Below are positions 20,725-30,705 of a stretch of DNA of 64,000 nt, in pieces (position 1 is the first letter of the stretch; each line of letters begins with the position of its first letter). The stretch is from Cymbomonas tetramitiformis (Eukaryota > Chlorophyta > Pyramimonadophyceae > Pyramimonadales > Pyramimonadaceae): positions 40,723 through 104,722 of the forward strand of contig LGRX02034421.1 in the NCBI GenBank assembly GCA_001247695.2. The letters run 5' to 3'. The notes under the pieces are model-generated. The model saw nothing but the letters and a program-made list of their open reading frames with translations, made no database searches and was not told where the DNA came from. A program made the position numbers and the translations under genes.

Positions 20725-21627
20725 CAAGGGCCAGTATCGCCTAAAATTTAAGGGATCGATATTTCCCGACTTCTCAACAATTCGAATCGATTGATACTGA
20801 TAGTTTACAAAGCCCAACTCGATTGATAGTGATAGTAGAATGCTATGGAATCGACGGATACCTATTTTGTATTTTCACGAATGTTACTATCGATTGATAG
20901 TGATAGTGAAAGTTTCACCATTGACTGATAGTGATAGTGCGATTGCTTAACCAATAATCAACGATAGTTCAATCATACCGATAGTGCCGATAGTGGCTTC
21001 CGCAGTGAGTGCCACCCACACACGCAGGATATCAACTTCAACGAAGGATATCAACTACTCAGAACTACGTGTTATTTAGCTTGACATCTCCGGTACCCTG
21101 CACCTTGACGACCGGCCGAAAGGACGATCTTTTCCAAGTTTTCCTGAGCCTGGAGTTTCGGACTCTACACGTTCACTATTATCTTATGGACGCTTCTGTC
21201 CCCTGCGTGGGTTCGTCTTGTGTGTAGGCATGATCGATGCCGGGCTTTGTGCCGTGACGATTGTTTTATGGTCTCAAGACTGTCTAAGGTTTGTGACGGG
21301 AAGCCTCGCGTCGTCGCGTGACGGCGGCCTAGGTAATAATATTTGTAAAATGGCCTTGCTGTCGAACGATAGTGGTGACACGGGAATTCGAAATCGATAC
21401 CTCGAAATCCGCCGACCAATCGACTGATGACATAGTCGTGTACGTTCAAATCGACTGATAATGATAGTTCGCATATTCGAGTCGACTGATAGTGATATGT
21501 GGCAGGCGACGAATCGACTGATAGTGATATTTCGCGATAGCTAAATTCACGGGATCGACTGATAGTGATAGTAGCGATACTATCGATATGTCCGGCGCGA
21601 AGTCGGCACTATCGATACTGGCCCTTG
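20725..21627. mobile_element. Non-autonomous hAT-like element, GATAGTGATAG type
   Basis: The ends are perfect inverted repeats (CAAGGGCCAGTATCG at 20,725, its complement ending at 21,627), flanked by an 8-bp direct duplication TAATCAAC at 20,717-20,724 and 21,628-21,635. An 8-bp duplication with CAAGG ends is the hAT superfamily signature. The 903-bp body has no transposase. It is dominated near both ends by dispersed copies of ATCGACTGATAGTGATAG-like motifs with variations. It sits inside dispersed repeat D: the sequence around the target also occurs at 25,586-25,612 without this element. Confidence 0.85.
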
Positions 21628-21635
21628 TAATCAAC

Positions 21636-22160
21636 CATGCGCCGGAGCCAAGGATATGGCCTGAGCATTTTAAATGTAACATGGTGCACCCACTATACAG
21701 CGGGCCCCGGAAAACATCGGGAGGCATACATTCTGCGTGAAGGGGTTCCATGATGAAGAAAGAGATATATATGAATATATATATATATAACTGCAGGGGC
21801 GGAAACGGACTACGTTCGGGCTTCGCCGGTAGTGTGCTAAGGTAGATAATAAAATACCGGATAGTGTTTTATTGTCTATCTGAGGGACAGACAGACAGGC
21901 TGGCAAGATGCAAGTGACACTACACGGCGAGGGGTGACACAGGAAGAGACAGTCACCCTCAATTTATGGGGGGGCGAAAGTCGGTCTCTCCATGACACCA
22001 CCTCACCCCGAAGGTGTGAGGTGCCACGATGCTAACTTGCCAGGCCAGGCCTAACATCCTACGGCAGGCACGAAGGCAAAACCCTAAGGAAACATACATC
22101 ATGTGAGACCCATGGGGTTCTTTCCAACCCAACTAGCGGTGGCTCCGCCTGCGTTGGTCT
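21636..22160. repeat. Dispersed repeat D, copy 1
   Basis: From CCATGCGCCGGAGCCAAGG the segment matches the DNA that flanks retroelement A (left flank ending 25,612; right flank from 28,876 GGATATGGCCTGAGC). Bases 21,754-21,999 match 23,950-24,199 almost exactly (an (AT)n tract, then GCAGGGGCGGAAACGGACTA, then GACAGACAGACAGGCTGG). The part ACACCACCTCACCCCGAAGG near 21,995-22,015 is the uninterrupted version of the site where B1 is inserted. It is probably an old, non-coding retroelement; its ends are not resolved. Confidence 0.6.
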
Positions 22161-22535
22161 CTAGATGCGTGCTCTAGGGGCTTATGCCCATGCATGTGCT
22201 GCGGGGATAACTACTCCCGCAGGCCGACCGCTGACACTAGGCTCCAGCTGTCGAGGGTGGATGGCGGCGGCGTTCTCGATTGCGGAACAAGACGAGCGCC
22301 GCCAAGACGAGGTCAACCAACGCCCACGCGGTGTGGGGCAACGGCGGGTGGCACCACCAGAGCGCATGCGTCAATGAAGAGGAGGCAGGGAGGTGGAAGG
22401 TGAAAAATGCGGCGAGGGGGCGCGATTGTGCGAATGGGAGCAAGGTCGAGAGGAATGATAGGGAGGGGGAAGGCAAGTGCGATGGCACCACCACGCGCCA
22501 CTAGGTGGCGGCCCGAAGGGGTGTGCATGGCGAAG
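22161..22535. other. No recognisable gene
   Basis: GC-rich stretch with short overlapping ORFs on both strands, none convincing. Bases 22,528-22,535 (TGGCGAAG) are the left target duplication of the next element. Confidence 0.4.
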
Positions 22536-23258
22536 CAAGGTTGTCAATCAGACATAATCAGAATCGGATCAGATCAGATCAGATCAGATCAGAATCAGAT
22601 CAGAATCAGACGAAAATCAGACGGGTAGTAACGATCATATGTCGAGTGATACCGTAACGAAATGGAATACTCATTCGTTGGTACGGGGAATATTTCGATA
22701 AATTATCGATGTTGATTGATAATATTTCGATTTTGTCGATGGATATTGACATGTGTCGATAAAATTTCGTAGTTTGCCGATAAGATATCGATGTTTACCG
22801 ATAAACGTATTTATGAGTCGACATATATCGATAAATCATCGACACATATCGATAAAATATCGACACGATTCTGTTGGCTTTTCGCGAACATGCTTTCGAG
22901 TGTGTCCTTACAGCCCACAATGGTCGATAATTTATCGATGTGTGTCGATACCTTCATGTTTTAATGATAAATATCGACATTATGCGATTTTATCGATACT
23001 CGTCGATAATTTATCGATAACCGCCGATATTTCATCGATGAATCGGATTCTGAGAGTGCGCCGATGTAAAATATCAGATGTGACGTTTTAATATGGGTAA
23101 AAAATGTCCAAAATGTCCCCAAAATCGAGTCCCTTCAGGCACCCATATGTTCCCGTGCCTCCCACGATCAGACGAATCAGAGGTATCAGAGGTATCAGAT
23201 CAGATCAGACCGATCGAGATCTGATATCAGTCTGATTTTTATCTGATTGACAACCTTG
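22536..23258. mobile_element. Non-autonomous hAT-like element, ATCAGATC/TATCGATA type
   Basis: Inverted ends CAAGGTTGTCAATCAGA at 22,536 and its complement ending at 23,258, with a perfect 8-bp duplication TGGCGAAG at 22,528-22,535 and 23,259-23,266. The 723-bp body has no protein. It has (GATCA)n tracts just inside both ends and a core of degenerate ATATCGATAAAT-type motifs at about 22,690-23,045. Class: hAT-type by duplication length and CAAGG ends. Confidence 0.85.
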
Positions 23259-23266
23259 TGGCGAAG

Positions 23267-23921
23267 GCGACGAAGGTGGAGAGGCGAAGTCGCACGAGTC
23301 AAGGCGCGTGTCGCCGATGATGCAGGTGTTGGAGTCATAATTGGTGCTTGGCGTGGAAGCACCACCAAGCACCACCAGACCATAGCCAGCGGTAAAAAGT
23401 TGCCGATGTCCTCGGAAAGATGCCAGGGCAGCACGAATAGCGGCCACGCGTGCACGCTGGTGCGCGGTGGACATGGCCGACAGCAGGCTGCAGAATTCTG
23501 CGATACCCTTATAGGGTTCCGAAGCAAAGACCCAACTTTTCGTAAAATTAACAATTTCAAGCGATGAAAAAGTCAAATTGGGGTGAATTTTGACGGGGGA
23601 GACGCCGGTGACGTCAAAAAAGTCGTGCGGTAAGCCAATTTTCCTGCAGAGACGGTGTTGTTGTCCAGAGAAGCAAAGGCGATGGAGATGATGTCGAACT
23701 CGTAGCTTGTGCGTACGCAAAAAGTTGTAGGGTGCTGGTGCTACCCTGCGCTCGGATGGTTCAACGAGCAAAATGTCCTCGGCCGCGATCGTCAACGGTG
23801 GCCAAAGATGAGGAGAGGCTGGTGCCGAATGTGCGAAGCTGGTGCTTGACGCCAAAAAATGTTGCGAGAGGCGTTGGTGCAGCCCCAAGGACCAAAGCCG
23901 CATACCAAATGCCACGAACAC
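23267..23921 (-). CDS. Unassigned ORF, truncated by the hAT-like element
   Basis: Minus-strand frame of about 215 codons with protein-like stretches (GLPHDFFDVTGVSPVKIHPN, FTKSWVFASEPYKGIAEFCS, TAHQRARVAAIRAALASFRG). It runs into the right end of the hAT-like element, and the apparent C-terminus is element sequence, so the original end is lost. I do not recognise a family. Moderate GC and no homopolymer bias; a captured or decayed gene is possible. Confidence 0.3.
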
Positions 23922-23949
23922 AATCCAAGTGGAACAGGCCCATAACCTG

Positions 23950-24199
23950 ATGGAGAAAGAGATATATATGAATATATATATATATATATAATTGCAGGGG
24001 CGGAAACGGACTACGTTCGGGCTTCCGGTAGTGTGCTAAGGTAGATAATAAAATACCGGATAGTGTTTTATTGTCTATCTGAGGGACAGACAGACAGGCT
24101 GGCAAGATGCAAGTGACACTACACGGCGAGGGGTGACACAGGAAGAGACAGTCACCCCCAATTTATGGGGGGGGCGAAAGTCAGTCTCTCCATGATTCC
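23950..24199. repeat. Dispersed repeat D, copy 2 (250-bp segment)
   Basis: Near-identical, same orientation, to 21,754-21,999, differing mainly in the length of the (AT)n tract and a few bases. Matching stops at TCTCTCCATGA on the right and GAAAGAGATATAT on the left. The two copies could be terminal repeats of one element, but no matching target duplication flanks the pair. Confidence 0.7.
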
Positions 24200-25585
24200 A
24201 ACGCCCCCGATGTGTACGAAACGTGTTGACTCACATGACCAGTATCATGGTTCACGTGCGTCGCTGAGGTATCCTTACAATGTCACCATACGATCCATGA
24301 ACATAACATGGTCACACATGATGGGCCATGGGCTATGATATAATATCACATACCGTCGAGCGCGGGCGTGGGCGAACCGCGCTATATAATGGCAACGTTG
24401 CATGGTGTGGATGGCGACGCGCCGGATGCATGCATACATGGCATGCGCATCGTTGTGTAATGTATGTAACCTACACAACACTATATCAATCTAGGCCGAC
24501 GAAGACTCTCTCTTTCGCCCGTTACTGTATCCGCCCGATGAGACGTTCGCGCTAGAATACTACGATAATGATTGGCACCAAACGATTTTGCTGAGCAATT
24601 AGACTTGTGCAAAGAGCATGCGCACGCACCATGATTGATGTAGTAGAACGATGTTCATACGATACGACCGTACGAGGTGGCATCGTACTGACGAGGAACG
24701 GCAATTGTCGTCTCGTCGTCGTGAGTGTGAGCAAATATTGTCACACACATCGTCATGTCGATGACATGACTGCTCAGCAGTCGTCCCCAAATGAAATGAT
24801 CACTGGTGACGCCGTTTATGATTGTGTCATCCATCCACCATCGTACTAATGACAATGACCTCGTTTCAAGTACGCACCGATTTTATCGACAACTTGGGCG
24901 ATGCATGCCACGCGCGGAACATTGTCTACCGCGTAAACTAGTAAGCGCGTAGTCGTATGTAAAGCACTGCGTGGGCATTAATGTCAGCAAGGAGCGAAAT
25001 CAAGCGTCCGCGTGATCAACGGCGCAAAATTAGATCGCCGCTCGCAATATCAAATCCGACCATGCATGTGATGATACGTTGATATGTATACTCCTGCGGG
25101 GATAAGGTGTATCCCATGATGCGAGGGAGCAGCCCCATATGATCGTCATTGGTTATGTACGATCATTGGTAAGCGACGACAATGATTATCATCACCATCG
25201 ATCGCATGTTGTGCGCGTCACGCAGTGTACGCAATGACGAGATAAGTATGCGCACATGGAGCCATGGGAATCAAGGGCAGTGGTGTGCACATGCCGCATG
25301 TAAATCCCGTTTCATATCAACATGCGAAGGAAATCACCTCGCAAAGCATAGACAGGGTATTACGACTATGCCGTCTCGCGTGCCCGTTCGCGCGTAAGTA
25401 TACATGGTTCATCCGTGATATATTGGCACCCGCGGGGATGACGAATCGTGCTAGATTCCATCCAGCATCGAATATTGCATGACTCTGAAATGTCAGTGCA
25501 TGTATCAGAGGAAGCATCGATGCGCCCATTGGTCGAGACGTGGAAGAATCTCGAGTCAAATTGATTTAGTGTGCTATGAAATAAA
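24200..25585. other. No recognisable gene
   Basis: AT-moderate sequence with only short ORFs and scattered short palindromes (for example around CATGATGGGCCATG at 24,317). Nothing supportable. Confidence 0.4.
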
Positions 25586-25652
25586 TTGATAATCAACCAT
25601 GCGCCGGAGCCAAGAACAGGTGTTCCGCTCGGTACCATGCGCCGATAATAGG

Positions 25653-25875
25653 TGTTCCGCTCGGTAAAACAAACTGGCTAAGCTCCCATAAACAGTCCGG
25701 CCGAGTGCTTTTATCATGCATCTCGGAAACCCGGATAATACGAAGTAATGACTGACAGTACAGTAGTACTGTACTGTCATCCTAGCTACTAGCGGAGTCA
25801 CGGTTCCGATCAGAGACAGGTCAGGCTAGGGGCTACCAGAGCCCATAATAATAACCCTGAACCTAAAGTCCAGCA
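25653..25875 (-). repeat. Terminal repeat of element A (3' copy)
   Basis: 223 bp, identical base for base to 28,653-28,875. It contains a near-perfect palindrome with 13-base arms TGACAGTACAGTA. Confidence 0.85.
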
Positions 25876-26023
25876 CACCACCCGGAGCTGTGACTGTAGC
25901 CAATAGGGCTAGGCAAGCGGAGCTAACTAAACAGATAACAAACAGCACTTCACTGGAAACAGATATACTTTTAGCTGGGTGCCCGGGGACTTGTCCCGGC
26001 ACAACCCACCACTGCGGCTAAGG

Positions 26024-28468
26024 CTAATCACACCTCCAGGGTTTGAAATAAGCAGACTCAGCCACTGTAAAGCCGGTCGGCATAGCCGAGTTCAGCTGAC
26101 GGATCCCAAGGCAGGAAGACATCCGAAGTAAGTTGAGATGAGACGTACCATGATTGTTGACACCACCAGACCCAAGTGGGTCAGGCGGATCCCAGAGTGG
26201 AGTGGCAAAATCATCAGATTGCAAAGCCGCTGAGGTCGATTGAGAAAAGAATTGTGCCACATCCCGCGGCGGCAATGACGAACCAGCGGTAACCACAGGC
26301 GGGCAAGGAGAATCCAGCACCGCATCACCGGGATGAACTGCACCGTAGCCGTAGGTGGCTCCGGGCTCAACCAGGCCCCTGACACCACCGCCGACCACGA
26401 GGGTCGGCATCGCCGTAGCACTGAATAGAAACGTAGCCACCATGAAAAGAGTGAGTGCAAATTCACCAAAGCCAAATGGCCTGGAGCCTCTGGGGACTCC
26501 GAACCGCCGAAATGCTGCAGCCGTCGGCGGTGCACCCCCCTCAATCTCAGTCAGGCAGACACCAGGAGGGCAGTCGGAGCCCTCCCCATCATCATCGGAA
26601 TCACACACCTCAACAGGCTCAGGGTCAACGTCAAACCAGTCAGGGTGGACAGTGTTGAATGTTTTGAAAGAGCTGTCAGCAGGAGCCATCGGGCCGAGAG
26701 CCAGAGAGGCAGGCGGCGGCACAAAGGCGGCACGGTTGACTTCACGCAAGTCAACCGGCTCATCATGCACAGGTGCAGAGGCCTTCGGCAGCAGCTGCTT
26801 GTCAGTGGTCGGCTCAGCGACACCACCAGCAAGCGGACCGCTGACCTCAGCAAATGCAACACGGCCAATGGAAAGATGCTCAGCAGGTGCAGACTCAGCA
26901 GAGGCAGCAGCATCCTTGAACTGCTGCAGAGCCGTAGGCTCTGGAGCAAAGGAATGCGCAGACAGTTCACAGATTTCAGGTTGCCCCACGAGAGCACACA
27001 AGTGCTCCATGGACCCCTCATCCCCAGCGTCATAGTACCGCTGAAAACGAAGGGCAAGCACGTCGGAGTCATAAGACTCGACGGCTTGGCAGTAGGATGC
27101 CGAGATGGACAATGGGTGAGTGTCTTTGTGAGGACACTCACTCAGCCAATGCTTTGACCCAACGGCGCGGCACTTCTCGTGCCTGCACGCTGGGACAAAG
27201 GTGCCAGACCGCTTGTCAAAAGCCACCTCCGGAGAGGCGGAGTGAGCAAGCGGTTGCACTCCAGGTCGGTGGAAGTTGCGCGGAGTGTGTTTCCCAGGGG
27301 GCGGCTTGGAGCCACCCCTCTTAAGGGAATCCACATCCCGCTGCAACTTGACCAACTGAGCACTGAGCCGATCAATGGCCGAAGCCAGGCCAGTGTCAGT
27401 GGTGCAAGATGCGACAGACATGGGGCGCCCTGCAGTGCGCTTGCCCGAGAGCCGCCCGCAGCGGTACTGCTCGCGCACGCGTGCCTGCAGGGTGAGCAGA
27501 CTCACAGCCGCACGCTGGTCAGCTCGAGCAAACGAGTCAACCAGCGTGGCGTAAGCCGGTCCAGACAGGGCAGAGAGGAATTGCCTTTTAACAGCGTCTT
27601 CGGGCAGCGTCGTCAGACGCTGTGCATCCCGAAGGCAGCTGTTGAAGAGGCGAATCCCCGCATCAGGGTCATATTCGTCAGAAATCCTCACTTCAAGCAG
27701 CTCAGTCAGAGCGTCGAACGGAGTCGACGCGTCAGCAAGCATACGCACCACCTCCAGGGTGGCGCGTTTGCCATCAGCAGGAACATCCGCACCAGAAGCC
27801 TCCACCCAATTACGGGCAGGAGACCCTGGCGCAGTCAGCAGCAGCAGCACAGAGTACAACAGTTCATTTGCAGCAGGCAGAACAGGGGTGTCAGCAGCAG
27901 TCAGGTCAAACAGGGGTGCGAATGCCGTCGACTGCAATGTGAAGAGTTGCTGAAGCTCGGACACCAATTGAGAAAAAATGTCCGAAGCCGATGTTTCGTC
28001 CCCACGGAATTTTGCGACCTTGTCGCGCAGTACTTTTGTCGCTGCTGTTTTTGAACTCTGAACGTCAAAAGAATCCCTGCGCAGCCGATGCACGAGAGTG
28101 GCTGCCGCAGTCGAAGCCTCCGACGCAGCCGAATCCAAATGTGGAGTAGTGGGCGTGGCTGCATTTAAGGCACCAACATCATCGAAAATTGTCGCTAACT
28201 TACGCGCTCTAGCGCGAGTACGTGGCTTGTGTGGCGTATCCATGATAAAAATGACGGTGAGATGGGAACGCGGGCTAGCGGTGCGACAGTAGTGGATAAT
28301 TCCGCAGCGGCCAATCCCTGCAGGAGTCTCAGTAAACAATAACACAACCAGGCAGGTCATGAGCCGAGTGGCTAATCGTGGGAGCGACCCACAAAACGCG
28401 GAGTGTCCTGCCCGCTGATCAAACGGAACGTAAAACATAACCATACCCAGCGACGATTCCGCTGCCAA
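26024..28468 (-). CDS. GAG-like protein of element A, intact
   Basis: Open frame of 814 codons. The likely start is the internal ATG at 28,243 (MDTPHKPRTRARARKLATIF); the 75 codons before it hold a hydrophobic stretch (RLMTCLVVLLFTETPAG) also open in copy C. The middle is an Ala/Leu-rich helical region resembling a capsid domain (DAVKRQFLSALSGPAYATLV). A degenerate zinc-knuckle follows at about residue 440 (C-x4-C-x6-H-x4-C: CRHEKCRAVGSKHWLSEC). After an acidic linker comes a hydrophobic segment (FGEFALTLFMVATFLFSATA) and a tail of about 130 residues. No protease or polymerase motif. Expected role: coat assembly for the retroelement. Family assignment rests on architecture, not on a database match. 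Confidence 0.65.
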   Translation of the reverse strand: MAAESSLGMVMFYVPFDQRAGHSAFCGSLPRLATRLMTCLVVLLFTETPAGIGRCGIIHYCRTASPRSHLTVIFIMDTPHKPRTRARARKLATIFDDVGALNAATPTTPHLDSAASEASTAAATLVHRLRRDSFDVQSSKTAATKVLRDKVAKFRGDETSASDIFSQLVSELQQLFTLQSTAFAPLFDLTAADTPVLPAANELLYSVLLLLTAPGSPARNWVEASGADVPADGKRATLEVVRMLADASTPFDALTELLEVRISDEYDPDAGIRLFNSCLRDAQRLTTLPEDAVKRQFLSALSGPAYATLVDSFARADQRAAVSLLTLQARVREQYRCGRLSGKRTAGRPMSVASCTTDTGLASAIDRLSAQLVKLQRDVDSLKRGGSKPPPGKHTPRNFHRPGVQPLAHSASPEVAFDKRSGTFVPACRHEKCRAVGSKHWLSECPHKDTHPLSISASYCQAVESYDSDVLALRFQRYYDAGDEGSMEHLCALVGQPEICELSAHSFAPEPTALQQFKDAAASAESAPAEHLSIGRVAFAEVSGPLAGGVAEPTTDKQLLPKASAPVHDEPVDLREVNRAAFVPPPASLALGPMAPADSSFKTFNTVHPDWFDVDPEPVEVCDSDDDGEGSDCPPGVCLTEIEGGAPPTAAAFRRFGVPRGSRPFGFGEFALTLFMVATFLFSATAMPTLVVGGGVRGLVEPGATYGYGAVHPGDAVLDSPCPPVVTAGSSLPPRDVAQFFSQSTSAALQSDDFATPLWDPPDPLGSGGVNNHGTSHLNLLRMSSCLGIRQLNSAMPTGFTVAESAYFKPWRCD

Positions 28469-28652
28469 ATAAGTGCCAAAAAAAAACTGATCTCCACTTC
28501 AAAAGGAGGCCATACTGCGGAGAGAAAGCCACTGTCTAAGGGGGCGCCCACCCCATCTCTGTGTCAAAACTTAGCCAATCATGGCAACAGCTTGGCGCTG
28601 TGCCATCAGAACTACCGGGAAAGTGGTGACGCGCATAACCTGCGAGAACAGG

Positions 28653-28875
28653 TGTTCCGCTCGGTAAAACAAACTGGCTAAGCTCCCATAAACAGTCCGG
28701 CCGAGTGCTTTTATCATGCATCTCGGAAACCCGGATAATACGAAGTAATGACTGACAGTACAGTAGTACTGTACTGTCATCCTAGCTACTAGCGGAGTCA
28801 CGGTTCCGATCAGAGACAGGTCAGGCTAGGGGCTACCAGAGCCCATAATAATAACCCTGAACCTAAAGTCCAGCA
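28653..28875 (-). repeat. Terminal repeat of element A (5' copy)
   Basis: 223 bp, identical to the other copy, implying a recent insertion. In coding orientation it starts TGCTGGACTTTAGG and ends CGGAACA. The adjoining CCTGTTCTCGCAGG shows no obvious tRNA primer site. Confidence 0.85.
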
Positions 28876-29044
28876 GGATATGGCCTGAGCCTAGACAAAA
28901 TAACTCCCGTTGTTTTGGGGATCGGAGCCGGGAAGCATCATGTGACATGTGGCACTGCAGGTGACAGCCGGGCGAGGGGTGAAAATGAGGTACACCACTC
29001 CCCACCCTTAGGGGTGGGAAAGTTGGTCTCCGCATGACACCACC
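28876..29044. repeat. Repeat D fragment between elements A and B1
   Basis: Begins GGATATGGCCTGAGC, as D copy 1 does at 21,651, and ends GCATGACACCACC, the D target site of B1. D resumes at 34,790. Confidence 0.6.
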
Positions 29045-29240
29045 TACTGGAATATCCTAGTTCACTAGATATCGGAAACTCCCGAACTGTGTGGATAAAC
29101 TCATAAGATAAATAAACCCTAAGCTAGATATACCCGGAACGGTCTCGGACGGTTTCGGAGTCTAGCCTACCTGTGACACACGCTGTGTCACAGCACGAAC
29201 CTATAGATCAGTCAGCAGTCCAGTGTTGGTCGTCTATAGG

Positions 29241-30326
29241 TGGCTACTATCCAAATTATTGGTCCTCCCACAAGGACCACATTGTAATGGTTATATTGAC
29301 CATTGTTTTACCCTTTAAAGCACGTTTGAGGTTTTTCACATCATATTTATGAGTTAAATGAATATTATTTTGCATGGGTTTGTCACCGGAGTGAGCTTGG
29401 GATGGTGTGTTGTAGGTGTGCTTTGGGGAGGTGATTTCACACAAATCAACGAAAAAAGCTTGGTCCTCCCACAAGGACCAAGGTCTTCGCGTGATATGGG
29501 GGGTGGGGGGTGGGCTCTAGGGGTGGCCCATGGCCCCAAACTTCGAAAGCATGACCAAATAAAGAAACCTAGTAGGATAGTGCACGATATACTCGTTGTT
29601 ACACCTCACTTTCATCGTGTCGTATGCTCACCCCCCAGCATAATCCGATTTTCGTGAATTTTGCACTTTGAAAAATGTCGGTTATTCAAGTTGGCGAGTG
29701 TGCACTGCTCACAAAATACCATGTATGGATGATGTTAAGCTTTCATAAATTCCCTATGTGCATATATATGAAGTTTTGGTGCGTCATGTGGACCATAAAC
29801 ATGATGTATGCCTTCAAGCGAGCATCATCGTGTAACCGGTTTCGCAAAAAAACATTTTAGACCTTCCGATGATAAATGTTTTTTCCACATGTACGGTTGA
29901 AATATAGCATCGGAGAGAGTATATATACGCATTCCAACCGGGCCTGCGACCCAAATATGATTGGAACACATGTATGGGTTGAATATTATCACATGCCACC
30001 AAGCTTAGCCTCGATATCGATACTATTGGTAAAAAATTATTGAAGATATGGTATCGGTCGGTTTGCAACATTTTGAATATTTTTAAAAAAGCAAATTCAA
30101 AATTCCGTCAGTGACATTCACAAATGCAATTCGTGTGGATATATTGAGCGGATCTAGGGCAAGCCAGCCATCATACTACTTAGTATAGGTCCCATAGAGA
30201 CTATCTTTAATTGGACACGCCTCCCACAACGGTCGGGATGCCCAATTAAATTCTCTGAAAACAGGTCCTTGTGGGAGGACCACATCCAAATGTGGTCCTC
30301 CCACAAGGACTGCGGGATAGTAGCCA
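29241..30326. mobile_element. TIR element with 4-bp duplication (TGGCTACT family), 1.1 kb
   Basis: Ends TGGCTACTATCC at 29,241 and GGATAGTAGCCA ending 30,326, flanked by TAGG on both sides. The unoccupied site is seen in the B2 terminal repeats (GTTGGCCTAGGAGTCTG), which confirms both borders. Just inside the ends and internally are copies of the palindrome GGTCCTCCCACAAGGACC. No transposase is seen. Four-base duplications occur in Sola and Academ-type elements; the superfamily cannot be settled here. Confidence 0.75.
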
Positions 30327-30705
30327 TAGGAGTTCTGTCATAGGGGCCTGACCGACCAGCCGTGGCTGTTTGAGCATAGATAAAGACACCACCCCAGCAC
30401 TGTGGGTGGTGACTGTCTAGGAGAGTCAGATAATGTAAGATAAGTTAGGGCAGGAGCCAGGCTGACAGACCTAACTGCTAATCCAACTGTGCAATTCTGA
30501 AACACAAATTGGAAACCCTCTAGCTAGCACAGGTGCAGAAACCTACGGGCATTGTGCACCCGCTAAACAACCGAAAAGCACCGAGCTAGCAAGCCAGAAT
30601 ATAACTTGTAGATGTCAAAAGCAAAAGCATAAACCATAAAAGTTGTTGAAGTCACCGGAGTTCCGCACACCACCATGTTGGTGTGCATCCAGAGTGAACA
30701 AGAAG

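Larger units (their letters stand above)
25614..28875 (-). mobile_element. GAG-only terminal-repeat retroelement A
   Basis: A minus-strand element bounded by identical 223-bp direct terminal repeats (25,653-25,875 and 28,653-28,875) that begin TG and end CA in the coding orientation. It encodes one GAG-like protein and no protease, reverse transcriptase or integrase. That fits the TR-GAG class of non-autonomous LTR elements. Its flanks join into a sequence present unoccupied at 21,636-21,665, showing insertion into repeat D. The left end is irregular: an extra 39 bp (25,614-25,652) contains a partial second copy of the repeat start, and no clean target duplication is visible. Confidence 0.7.

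Noticed and set aside
22161..22535. Short ORFs here (for example 22,237-22,494 minus) as a gene
   Set aside because: Several frames are open because of GC content; no motif or codon pattern favours one.
21754..24199. The two D copies as terminal repeats of one retroelement
   Set aside because: No matching target duplication outside the pair, and the region between holds no retroelement gene.
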